The position numbers and the translations under genes are program-made. Positions 46,442 to 52,690 of a DNA stretch of 52,690 bases are shown here, piece after piece. The notes beneath the pieces were generated by a model that was not told where the DNA came from, made no database searches, and saw only the letters and a program-made list of their open reading frames with translations. Numbering within the stretch: the stretch's first letter is position 1; each line of letters begins with the position of its first letter. The stretch is from Balneolaceae bacterium UBA2956 (GTDB lineage Bacteria > Bacteroidota > Rhodothermia > Balneolales > Balneolaceae), in NCBI GenBank assembly GCA_002348545.1, contig DEBM01000024.1:7886-60575 (forward strand), read 5' to 3'.

Positions 46442-47419
46442 TTAAGAAGCAGGAATTAGGTTGGGAATATCATTCGGATCTTTTTGATAAAGAATCCCAG
46501 CGATAGCGTTTGCCGCTAGTTGTCCTATAGCTGCTCTGGTTTCATGCGTAGCACTTGCAATATGAGGAAGTAGTGTACAGTTCGGTGCAGTGAGTAGGTC
46601 GAGATCAACGTTTGGCTCAAATTCGTATACGTCAATACCTGCCCCACCAATTTGCCCCTGATGTAGCGATTGGGCCAAAGCTTTTTCATCTATGACCGGT
46701 CCTCTAGAAATATTCAACAGAATGGCATGAGATTGCATTAGCCTTAGACGTCGAGCGTCGATGAGATGGTGTGTGCTTTCGTGTAAGGGGCAATGCAGAC
46801 TAACGACGTCTGAATTACTTAGTAAGGTATCTAGATCATCAACAAATGTTGCTTGAATAAGCTGTTCAATGGAGGAGGCTAATTTTGTACGATTATGGTA
46901 GTAAATTTTCATTCCGAATGCCTTAGCTCTCTTCGCAAAAGATTGTCCAATGCGTCCCATCCCAATGACTCCAAGTTTTTTTCCAGCGAGTTCCATACCT
47001 AAAAATCCCATTGGTTCCCATTGGGTAAAATGTCCATCCCTAAGATATTGTTCGGCTATGTTAAATTTACGGCTGGTCGCTAGAAGAAGACCCATGGTGA
47101 AATCGGCGCAAGACTCCGTGAGTACATCAGGCGTATTAGCCACTTTAATATTAAAACGGTGAGCAGCTTGAATATCAATATTATTGTAGCCTACTGCAAA
47201 ATTGGCGACAATTTTTAAATGTTTTGCAGCTTCTAATATTCTAGATGTTACAGGAGTAGAAAGCATGCAAAGCAAGGCGTCATAATGTCCTATTACCTCA
47301 AGTAATGAATCCTCTGTCAGAAATTGTCCTTGTTTACCTATTGTAACTTCACCTAAATTCTGGAGAAATTCAATATTGGATTCTGGGATAGGTTCCGTAA
47401 CTAAAATTCGGAAGCCCAT
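46442..47419 (-). CDS. D-2-hydroxyacid dehydrogenase (glyoxylate/hydroxypyruvate reductase-like)
   Basis: The 325-residue protein has the NAD(P)-binding motif LGVIGMGRIGQSFAKRAK and the catalytic set Arg in LLNISRGPVIDE, Glu in DVYEFEP and His in LLPHIASAT. The pattern FAVGYNNIDI and PDVLTESCADF is closest to glyoxylate/hydroxypyruvate reductases. The true substrate is uncertain; phosphoglycerate dehydrogenase is less likely because no ACT domain follows. It lies four bases after rsfS. Confidence 0.9.
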   Translation of the reverse strand: MGFRILVTEPIPESNIEFLQNLGEVTIGKQGQFLTEDSLLEVIGHYDALLCMLSTPVTSRILEAAKHLKIVANFAVGYNNIDIQAAHRFNIKVANTPDVLTESCADFTMGLLLATSRKFNIAEQYLRDGHFTQWEPMGFLGMELAGKKLGVIGMGRIGQSFAKRAKAFGMKIYYHNRTKLASSIEQLIQATFVDDLDTLLSNSDVVSLHCPLHESTHHLIDARRLRLMQSHAILLNISRGPVIDEKALAQSLHQGQIGGAGIDVYEFEPNVDLDLLTAPNCTLLPHIASATHETRAAIGQLAANAIAGILYQKDPNDIPNLIPAS

Positions 47420-47423
47420 TCGG

Positions 47424-47825
47424 TTACCCTTCAGATTTGATATAGGTTGCTTTAGAGTCGTTCCACATGAGTTCTAAATTGTAGAAACTTCTTTTCTCCT
47501 CTGTCATTATATGAACGACTGTATGGATAAAGTCCAAAATAATCCAAGACCGAGCTTGTAAGCCTTCCTTTTTCCAAGCTTTATCACCTGTTTTTTCTTG
47601 TACCTCAGCCTCTACAGCGTCAGCTATAGCTTTAATTTGGGTATCCGAATTACCAGTACAAATCACGAAGAAATCTGCTAATGTGGTTTGAGCAGAGATA
47701 TCTAAAACTGTAATATCTTTGGCTTTTTTAGTTTCCATACCCTCAATAATATGCATAACAAGGGTCTTGGAATCTGGATTTGCCTCGATGAATTGATTAT
47801 TAGCAGGTTTTTCTAATTTTGTCAT
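47424..47825 (-). CDS. rsfS: Ribosome silencing factor RsfS
   Basis: The 133-residue product has the RsfS/YbeB/iojap core: MKAKDITVLDI-like KDITVLDISAQTTLADFFVI, CTGNSDTQIKAIAD, SWIILDFIHTVVHIM and the C-terminal FYNLELMWNDSK. It binds ribosomal protein L14 and blocks subunit joining under starvation. It lies two bases after the LytR_C gene and is a housekeeping gene at the head of a run that ends with the polyketide genes. Confidence 0.95.
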   Translation of the reverse strand: MTKLEKPANNQFIEANPDSKTLVMHIIEGMETKKAKDITVLDISAQTTLADFFVICTGNSDTQIKAIADAVEAEVQEKTGDKAWKKEGLQARSWIILDFIHTVVHIMTEEKRSFYNLELMWNDSKATYIKSEG

Positions 47826-47827
47826 AG

Positions 47828-48286
47828 TTAATCTGTGTTCAGCGATTCGTAATCTTTGCCAATTACAACGGTAACATCTAGAAAAAAATCCGGAGATTCT
47901 TCTTGGATTACATGTAGGAGATCAACACCTAAAGCATCGGCCACACGATAGGCATTAGCCATGACTCCGCTTCGGGATATTATCATGGTGTTCTTAATAT
48001 CAAAATGATCAAAATTACCGGTCTCAACCACATCAAACCCATTCTTTCTTAGAATGGAAGTGTAGGCATTAGCAATGCCAGAAACTCCACATCCATTGAG
48101 TACTTCAATTTGAATGATATCACCGATTAGTTGAGCGTTTTGCTCTGATCTTTCATTCTGTATCCTTGGGAACAAAACTCTGGTAAACACAGCAAGTGAA
48201 AGAATGACTAATAAAAGACTTAAAAAGCCAATAGCCGAGTGCAAATAAATAGTACTAGAAGAAGATTTTTTTGGCGTTTGACTCAT
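47828..48286 (-). CDS. Membrane-anchored LytR C-terminal-domain protein
   Basis: The 152-residue product has one N-terminal membrane helix (about 15-38, AIGFLSLLLVILSLAVF) and a periplasmic LytR_C domain (about 58-145): IQIEVLNGCGVSGIANAYTS, NGFDVVETGNFDHF, ISRSGVMANAYRVADALG and DVTVVIGKDY. The domain occurs fused to LytR-CpsA-Psr ligases; here it stands alone. Pairing with rsfS is seen in related genomes. The function is unknown, perhaps cell-wall related. Confidence 0.88.
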   Translation of the reverse strand: MSQTPKKSSSSTIYLHSAIGFLSLLLVILSLAVFTRVLFPRIQNERSEQNAQLIGDIIQIEVLNGCGVSGIANAYTSILRKNGFDVVETGNFDHFDIKNTMIISRSGVMANAYRVADALGVDLLHVIQEESPDFFLDVTVVIGKDYESLNTD

Positions 48287-48295
48287 GTAATGTTT

Positions 48296-48823
48296 CTAGT
48301 ACCACATTCCGTATGATCTATACGGGTTAAACCTAGAATAAGTGTTGAACCCCATATTATTGGGCAGCTGTTGATACTGTACTCGCAAAAAAGCTTTATC
48401 TGAAATTTTATAGTTTAATTCAGCGTTTCGAATCATTACTCGAGGACTGAAACCTTGTTGAATTTCGCTGGCATATGATCCAAAGCCAGGTGTGTTTCCG
48501 CCAAAAGGTGAATGCAAAAAAGATACATCCACTCTCCCTTGTAATTTAGGACTAAATGCAAACTGTAGGGTATTGGTATAGGCATTTAAATTTTGAACTC
48601 CCCCTCCATAGGAAGTAAAATTCATTTCATAGGATTGAGACATTTGGACATTAATTCTCTGGAAAAATTGATTCAAACTGTGTTGAATAGTTGGAGTTGT
48701 ACGATTAATGATAGGTCCTGAATAATCATACGGAGTTGGTAAATTTTTGCGTAGTTGTGCTTGAGTATCAAAAGATAAACCAAGAGCGATAACAAGTACT
48801 ATTACTGAAAAAAGAGATTTCAT
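48296..48823 (-). CDS. Small exported protein of unknown function
   Basis: The 175-residue product has a signal peptide (about 1-23, cut near TQAQ). The mature part contains alternating strands rich in Tyr, Phe and Asn (QSYEMNFTSYGGGVQNLNAY, LQFAFSPKLQGRVDVSFLHS, AELNYKISDKAFLRVQYQQL), suggesting a small outer-membrane or periplasmic beta protein. It ends SYGMWY. It is the first gene of the eight-gene run, nine bases before the LytR_C gene. I do not recognise its family. Confidence 0.8.
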   Translation of the reverse strand: MKSLFSVIVLVIALGLSFDTQAQLRKNLPTPYDYSGPIINRTTPTIQHSLNQFFQRINVQMSQSYEMNFTSYGGGVQNLNAYTNTLQFAFSPKLQGRVDVSFLHSPFGGNTPGFGSYASEIQQGFSPRVMIRNAELNYKISDKAFLRVQYQQLPNNMGFNTYSRFNPYRSYGMWY

Positions 48824-49068
48824 ATTAATGCTATTAGATCTTTTAATTTATACCCAAATCGATAACATTTCTAATTGTATAATAATGAATAGTCTTCAAA
48901 TAATAAACCTAAACTATGGTTATTTGAAATTGCTTCTGGACCTCAAAAATAGTATATTTTTACACTTTTGAATAATGAAATAGTACCTCAATAGGATTCT
49001 CTATTACAGTAGCTTAAAAGAGATAAAATATTGATTAATAATTAAGCTCAAGAAGTAAAAAACTAGGT
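48824..49068. promoter_or_regulatory. Divergent AT-rich promoter region before queA and the rsfS run
   Basis: The 245-base gap is AT-rich and must hold promoters in both directions. TATAAT at 48878-48883 (+) is a possible -10 element, but no matching -35 is seen. No open reading frame or strong hairpin is evident. Confidence 0.35.
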
Positions 49069-50124
49069 ATGAAACTTACCGATTTTAGATACGAAATAGA
49101 AGGTTTAAATATTCCAGACGCTCCACTTAAGGAAAGAGATAGCGCAAAATTAATGGTTCTTAATAGAACTGAGCAAACTATTGAACACCGGAGTTTTTCA
49201 GATATACATGAATATCTAAATGAAGGTGATGTGTTAGTGTACAACAATACGAAAGTGTTTCCTGCCCGCTTGAATGGTAAGAAAGAAAAGACCGAAGCAG
49301 ATATTGAGGTTTTTTTGCTTAGAGAGCTTCAACCTGAGAATATGTTGTGGGATGTGTTGGTAGAGCCCGCTCGTAAAATCCGTATCGGAAATAAGTTATA
49401 TTTCGGAGAAGGTGAGAATGAATTAATGGCAGAAGTTGTGGATAATACTACTTCTAGAGGGAGAACGATTCGCTTTCTTTTTGATGGTCCTAATCATGAA
49501 TTATATGAACGCTTGGATTTTTTAGGCAAAATGCCATTGCCACCATATATAGAACGCGAGCCAGTAGATGAAGACAAAGAGCGATATCAAACAGTATTTG
49601 CCTCAGAACGTGGTGCTGTAGCTGCGCCTACGGCGGGAATGCATTTTTCAAACGAATTGCTTAATAAAATAAAATCTAAAGGAGTTCATGTACTACCAAT
49701 CACATTGCATATAGGATGGGGTACATTCCGGAATGTGGAGGTTGAGGATCTAACAAAACACCGAATGGATTCTGAGAATTATTTTATCTCAAGGGATACA
49801 TCGGACCAAATAAACGTGGCACTAAAGAGTAAAAAGCATAAAGTTATCGCCATGGGAGCCAGTGTAGTGCGTGTGATTGAAACCAGTGTTATGGCTAGTG
49901 GAATGAGTAAACAGGGTACGGGGTGGACCGATAAATTTATCTATCCGCCTTACCAGTTTAAAATAACGGAGTCGTTAATAAGCAATTTTCATCGCCCAGA
50001 ATCCACCTTGCTTATGTTGGGCGCGGCTTTTGCAGGCTATGATTTACTGATTAAAGCCTACGAAGAAGCTAAAGAAAATGATTATAGATTGTTTTCTTTT
50101 GGCGATGCGATGATAGTTATTTAA
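49069..50124 (+). CDS. queA: S-adenosylmethionine:tRNA ribosyltransferase-isomerase
   Basis: The 351-residue product has the QueA segments LVYNNTKVFPARL, PLPPYIEREPVDEDKERYQTVFA, GAVAAPTAGMHFS, THLHIGWGTF-like ITLHIGWGTFRNVEVED, and FHRPESTLLMLGAAFAGYD. It transfers the ribosyl part of SAM to preQ1 in tRNA, forming epoxyqueuosine. It is followed at 12 bases by ispD, suggesting a queA-ispD-ispF operon. Confidence 0.97.
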   Translation: MKLTDFRYEIEGLNIPDAPLKERDSAKLMVLNRTEQTIEHRSFSDIHEYLNEGDVLVYNNTKVFPARLNGKKEKTEADIEVFLLRELQPENMLWDVLVEPARKIRIGNKLYFGEGENELMAEVVDNTTSRGRTIRFLFDGPNHELYERLDFLGKMPLPPYIEREPVDEDKERYQTVFASERGAVAAPTAGMHFSNELLNKIKSKGVHVLPITLHIGWGTFRNVEVEDLTKHRMDSENYFISRDTSDQINVALKSKKHKVIAMGASVVRVIETSVMASGMSKQGTGWTDKFIYPPYQFKITESLISNFHRPESTLLMLGAAFAGYDLLIKAYEEAKENDYRLFSFGDAMIVI

Positions 50125-50136
50125 CTAGATTGGCTT

Positions 50137-50844
50137 ATGATTAAACTTGCCGTAATATTACCGGCTGCCGGAACGAGTAGCCGTATGAGATCGGAAACCC
50201 CAAAGCCGTATTTACGGCTTAAAGGGGCTACTATTTTAGAACATACCATCCGTAATTTTTTACGGGTAGATGGTTTGGTTCAAATTGTCATAGCTACAGC
50301 TAACCCATGGATGTCCCAAGGAAATAGTATTGCCGCATCCTTTAAAAGTAATTCTTTGAGTGTGGATGTAGTAGAAGGGGGCTCTGAGCGCCAATTTTCG
50401 ATTCACCATGCTCTCCAATCTCTTGATGAACAAGTTAACATGGTGGCCGTACATGATGCAGTTAGGCCATTTATCACCACTTCATTGGTCGAGTTATGTT
50501 GTTCCGAAGCAAGAGACCATGGTGGTGCTATTGTCGCCGTTCCCGCCAAAGACACAATTAAACGAGTCGATGTAAAAGGATTCATTCAAGAAACTCCCAA
50601 ACGTAGCACTATTTGGCAGGCACAGACTCCTCAGATCTTTCAGAGACCCTTGCTCGAAAGAGCGTACAAAAAGGCTATCTCGGAGGACTATTTTGGAACA
50701 GATGATGCTTCTTTGGTGGAACGGATAGGAGGAAAGGTTAAAGTTATTGCAGGTGACAGAAGAAACTTAAAAATCACTTTCCCTATAGATTTACGAGTTG
50801 CTGAAATGATTTTAGAAGAAGGATCATTTGACGTACCACAGTAG
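50137..50844 (+). CDS. ispD: 2-C-methyl-D-erythritol 4-phosphate cytidylyltransferase
   Basis: The 235-residue product begins with the nucleotidyltransferase signature LPAAGTSSRMRSETPKPYL, followed by VHDAVRPFITTSLVE, AVPAKDTIKRVD and WQAQTPQIF. It makes CDP-methylerythritol in the non-mevalonate isoprenoid pathway. It precedes ispF by two bases, the usual pairing. Confidence 0.97.
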   Translation: MIKLAVILPAAGTSSRMRSETPKPYLRLKGATILEHTIRNFLRVDGLVQIVIATANPWMSQGNSIAASFKSNSLSVDVVEGGSERQFSIHHALQSLDEQVNMVAVHDAVRPFITTSLVELCCSEARDHGGAIVAVPAKDTIKRVDVKGFIQETPKRSTIWQAQTPQIFQRPLLERAYKKAISEDYFGTDDASLVERIGGKVKVIAGDRRNLKITFPIDLRVAEMILEEGSFDVPQ

Positions 50845-50846
50845 TT

Positions 50847-51329
50847 ATGGATATTCGAGTTGGCTTTGGGTATGATGTTCACAAATTTTCGGTAGACCGC
50901 CCACTGATATTAGGAGGAATTACAATAGCTCACGAAATGGGCTTATATGGACATTCAGATGCGGATATACTTCTGCATGCCATCACCGATGCCTTACTAG
51001 GGGCATTAGCTTTGGGAGATATTGGCACCCATTTTCCGGACACTGATCCGACTTATGAGGGTGCTGACAGTGCGCTTTTGTTGGCCAAGGTGTACGAGTT
51101 AGTTGGTGATAAGGGATATAATCTAGGAAATGTAGACGCTACTGTAGTAATGGAACGCCCAAAGCTATTGCATTTTATACCTTCTATACGAGAGCGTATT
51201 GCATCTATTCTTGCAGTGGAATTAGATCAGGTATCGATTAAAGCAACAACCTCAGAACGAATGGGTTTTGTTGGCCGAGAAGAAGGTGCAGCAGTAATGG
51301 CCACCGTGTTAATAAAAAAGAACATTTAA
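50847..51329 (+). CDS. ispF: 2-C-methyl-D-erythritol 2,4-cyclodiphosphate synthase
   Basis: The 160-residue product has the metal site GFGYDVHKF (Asp and His) and LYGHSDADILLHAITDALLG with the third ligand, then DIGTHFPDTDP and KATTSERMGFVGREEG. It forms the cyclodiphosphate in the MEP pathway and works directly after IspD and IspE. Its length is standard. Confidence 0.97.
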   Translation: MDIRVGFGYDVHKFSVDRPLILGGITIAHEMGLYGHSDADILLHAITDALLGALALGDIGTHFPDTDPTYEGADSALLLAKVYELVGDKGYNLGNVDATVVMERPKLLHFIPSIRERIASILAVELDQVSIKATTSERMGFVGREEGAAVMATVLIKKNI

Positions 51330-51381
51330 TACCACTCATTATGGTTTATTGTTGCTATTCATCCAGGAAGGGTTCGATATA

Positions 51382-52080
51382 ATGGTAGACATAATCAACA
51401 CCATGGTCCACTATATTGGTCAAGTATCTCCCGTAATGATTTATTTAATCTTATTTTTAATAGCCTATCTTGAAAATATTGTCCCCCCTATACCTGGTGA
51501 TGTTATCGTAGCTTTTGGAGGATATCTAATTTCTTTTGGAAGCATAAATAGCCTTAGTCTTTGGCTGGGAACAGTAATAATGTCAGTATTGGGATTTATG
51601 ACGATGTATCAAATGGGAAGTTTCTTAGCAGGACCATTGTCAACATCAACCAGCGAGTCTATTCAAAAAGGAAATGGTCTGGAGAATGATTCTTCAGATG
51701 GGTTCATTCGTACTGCTAGGAATATTCTAGCGAAACCAATTATAAGATTCGCCAATCCTTCCTATTTACAAGAGGGTCAACAGTGGATGCATAGTTACGG
51801 GCAATGGGTAGTGGTAAGTAACCGATTTCTTGCAGGAACTAGATCTGTTATAGCTTTGATTGCAGGGGCAAGTAAGCTCTCCATTTGGCCAACTGTACTT
51901 AGTTCTGCTGTTAGTTCAATGTTGTGGAATGGAGTCCTTGTATATGCTGGGTGGTGGTTGGGCGATAACTGGCGTAGGGTGGGAGTATATTTGGAGACAT
52001 ATAGTCAGTTTATTTTAATTTTATTGGCCTTTTTGGGGCTGATTAGCTTTGTCTACCTTCGTAGAAAAAGACAGAATTAA
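51382..52080 (+). CDS. DedA-family membrane protein
   Basis: The start is set at ATG 51382 because a good ribosome-binding site (AGGAAGG, about 51365-51371) precedes it; a TTG at 51349 is the longer alternative. The resulting 232-residue protein has several membrane helices. The DedA motifs are ENIVPPIPGDVIVAFGGYL and the conserved RFLAGTRSVIALIAG near residues 140-155. A polar insertion (about 85-135) separates the two. Family members act as lipid flippases or transporters, some for undecaprenyl phosphate. Its own transcription unit probably ends near the tRNA promoter. Confidence 0.92.
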   Translation: MVDIINTMVHYIGQVSPVMIYLILFLIAYLENIVPPIPGDVIVAFGGYLISFGSINSLSLWLGTVIMSVLGFMTMYQMGSFLAGPLSTSTSESIQKGNGLENDSSDGFIRTARNILAKPIIRFANPSYLQEGQQWMHSYGQWVVVSNRFLAGTRSVIALIAGASKLSIWPTVLSSAVSSMLWNGVLVYAGWWLGDNWRRVGVYLETYSQFILILLAFLGLISFVYLRRKRQN

Positions 52081-52185
52081 CATTAGTAAAGCGAATTGGG
52101 GTTTTGTCCAGTTGTTTAGGATAACATCATTGGTTTAATGGTTCTTATGTGAGATAAAAAAGATTAAGATTTTGCTAGTTTAGTG

Positions 52186-52214
52186 TTGACAATACCAACG
52201 GTTTACGGTATTTT
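52186..52214 (+). promoter_or_regulatory. Sigma-70-type promoter for the tRNA-tuf operon
   Basis: A perfect TTGACA (52186-52191) is 17 bases from TATTTT (52209-52214), and the first tRNA begins 18 bases later at 52233. The spacer contains an inverted repeat AATACC/GGTATT (52191-52196, 52207-52212), followed by T residues. Confidence 0.8.
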
Positions 52215-52232
52215 TAAGGTCTTTGAAAAAAA

Positions 52233-52305
52233 GCCAGTGTAGCTCAGTTGGTAGAGCAACGGTTTTGTAAACCGTCGGTCATCGGTTCGAATCCGGTCAC
52301 TGGCT
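52233..52305 (+). tRNA. tRNA-Thr (anticodon TGT)
   Basis: The cloverleaf is complete: acceptor GCCAGTG/CACTGGC, D-stem GCTC/GAGC, anticodon arm ACGGT TTTGTAA ACCGT, and a T-arm with GGTTCGAATCC. The anticodon is TGT. No CCA is encoded. It is first in a Thr-Tyr-Gly-Thr-tuf order like thrU-tyrU-glyT-thrT-tufB of E. coli. Confidence 0.97.
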
Positions 52306-52379
52306 CGTTCATTGAAAATATTGAAATTGAGTAATTTAAGCGTAATTGCTTTGGCAACTCCCGTGCAAATTACAACCAT

Positions 52380-52462
52380 GGGGAGATACCAAAGCGGCCA
52401 ACTGGGGCAGACTGTAAATCTGTTGTCTTACGACTTCGCAGGTTCGAATCCTGCTCTCCCCA
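52380..52462 (+). tRNA. tRNA-Tyr (anticodon GTA)
   Basis: An 83-base tRNA with acceptor GGGGAGA/TCTCCCC, anticodon arm CAGACTGTAAATCTG (anticodon GTA), a long variable arm typical of class II bacterial tRNA-Tyr, and T-loop GGTTCGAATCC. CCA is not encoded. Confidence 0.96.
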
Positions 52463-52473
52463 CACGCACCCTA

Positions 52474-52546
52474 GCGGGCGTAACTCAATTGGTAGAGTGT
52501 CAGCCTTCCAAGCTGAATGTTGCCGGTTCGAACCCGGTCGCCCGCT
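52474..52546 (+). tRNA. tRNA-Gly (anticodon TCC)
   Basis: Acceptor GCGGGCG/CGCCCGC, anticodon arm CAGCCTTCCAAGCTG (anticodon TCC) and T-arm GGTTCGAACCC. The next three bases are CCA (52547-52549), which may be an encoded 3' end or chance since the other three tRNAs lack it. Confidence 0.97.
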
Positions 52547-52552
52547 CCATCG

Positions 52553-52624
<72 letters not shown>

Positions 52625-52669
52625 CATGCAATATAGATTTATAAATCGTTCAATTAATACTGATATAAA

Positions 52670-52690
52670 ATGGCAAAAGAGACCTTTCAG
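52670..52690 (+). CDS. tuf: Elongation factor Tu, first seven codons only
   Basis: The window ends seven codons into a reading frame beginning MAKETFQ, the usual EF-Tu start in this group. Its place directly behind the Thr-Tyr-Gly-Thr tRNA cluster is the conserved position of a tuf gene. The rest lies beyond the right edge. Confidence 0.88.

Overview
The window is a chromosomal stretch from a low-GC member of the Bacteroidota/Rhodothermota/Balneolota assemblage, most probably a Balneolaceae-like bacterium. The evidence is Por-type C-terminal sorting domains (YPNPFNP ... K endings), a TonB receptor operon with a PorV-like porin, a folP-cdaA pair, methylmalonyl-CoA mutase with MeaB, and the thrU-tyrU-glyT-thrT-tuf type tRNA cluster at the right end. 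There is no rRNA, insertion sequence, prophage or CRISPR array. Almost every gene is intact; tuf is cut by the right edge.

Layout. 1-12.5 kb (+): two exported proteins with C-terminal sorting-like domains, a strong terminator, then a four-gene envelope operon (FN3-like lipoprotein, TonB-dependent receptor, PorV-like barrel, NHL-like lipoprotein). 12.46-12.76 kb: a gene-free stretch rich in nested hairpins, then a seven-iron ferredoxin, folP and cdaA. 14.9-17.7 kb: a DNA-damage block (Y-family polymerase, an unknown divergent gene, SRAP/YedK protease-like DNA-protein crosslinker).

17.7-23 kb (-) is the most unusual region. It is a tight five-gene operon encoding a natural FliF-FliG fusion (truncated MS-ring protein joined to the flagellar rotor switch protein), a periplasmic-domain plus outer-membrane-barrel protein with a Gly-Ala hexanucleotide-repeat linker, a TPR lipoprotein, MotA and MotB. 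No rod, hook, filament, export or FliM/FliN gene is nearby. It reads as a self-contained, ion-driven envelope-spanning rotary motor that is not an ordinary flagellum.

23.2-36.1 kb (-): sufE and a PAS protein, meaB-mutB, smc, and the conserved translation block frr-pyrH-tsf-rpsB-rpsI-rplM. 36.3-41.9 kb (+): a secreted CotH-like kinase with lamin-tail and sorting domains, and aconitase. 42-48.8 kb (-): an eight-gene run in which rsfS, a LytR_C protein and a D-2-hydroxyacid dehydrogenase are followed by a MATE exporter and a type III polyketide synthase, methyltransferase, FAD monooxygenase trio, a likely phenolic-lipid or quinone pathway. 49-52.7 kb (+): queA, ispD, ispF, a DedA protein, then a promoter, tRNA-Thr, -Tyr, -Gly, -Thr and the first codons of tuf.

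All family assignments are from reading translated sequence by eye; no database search was run.
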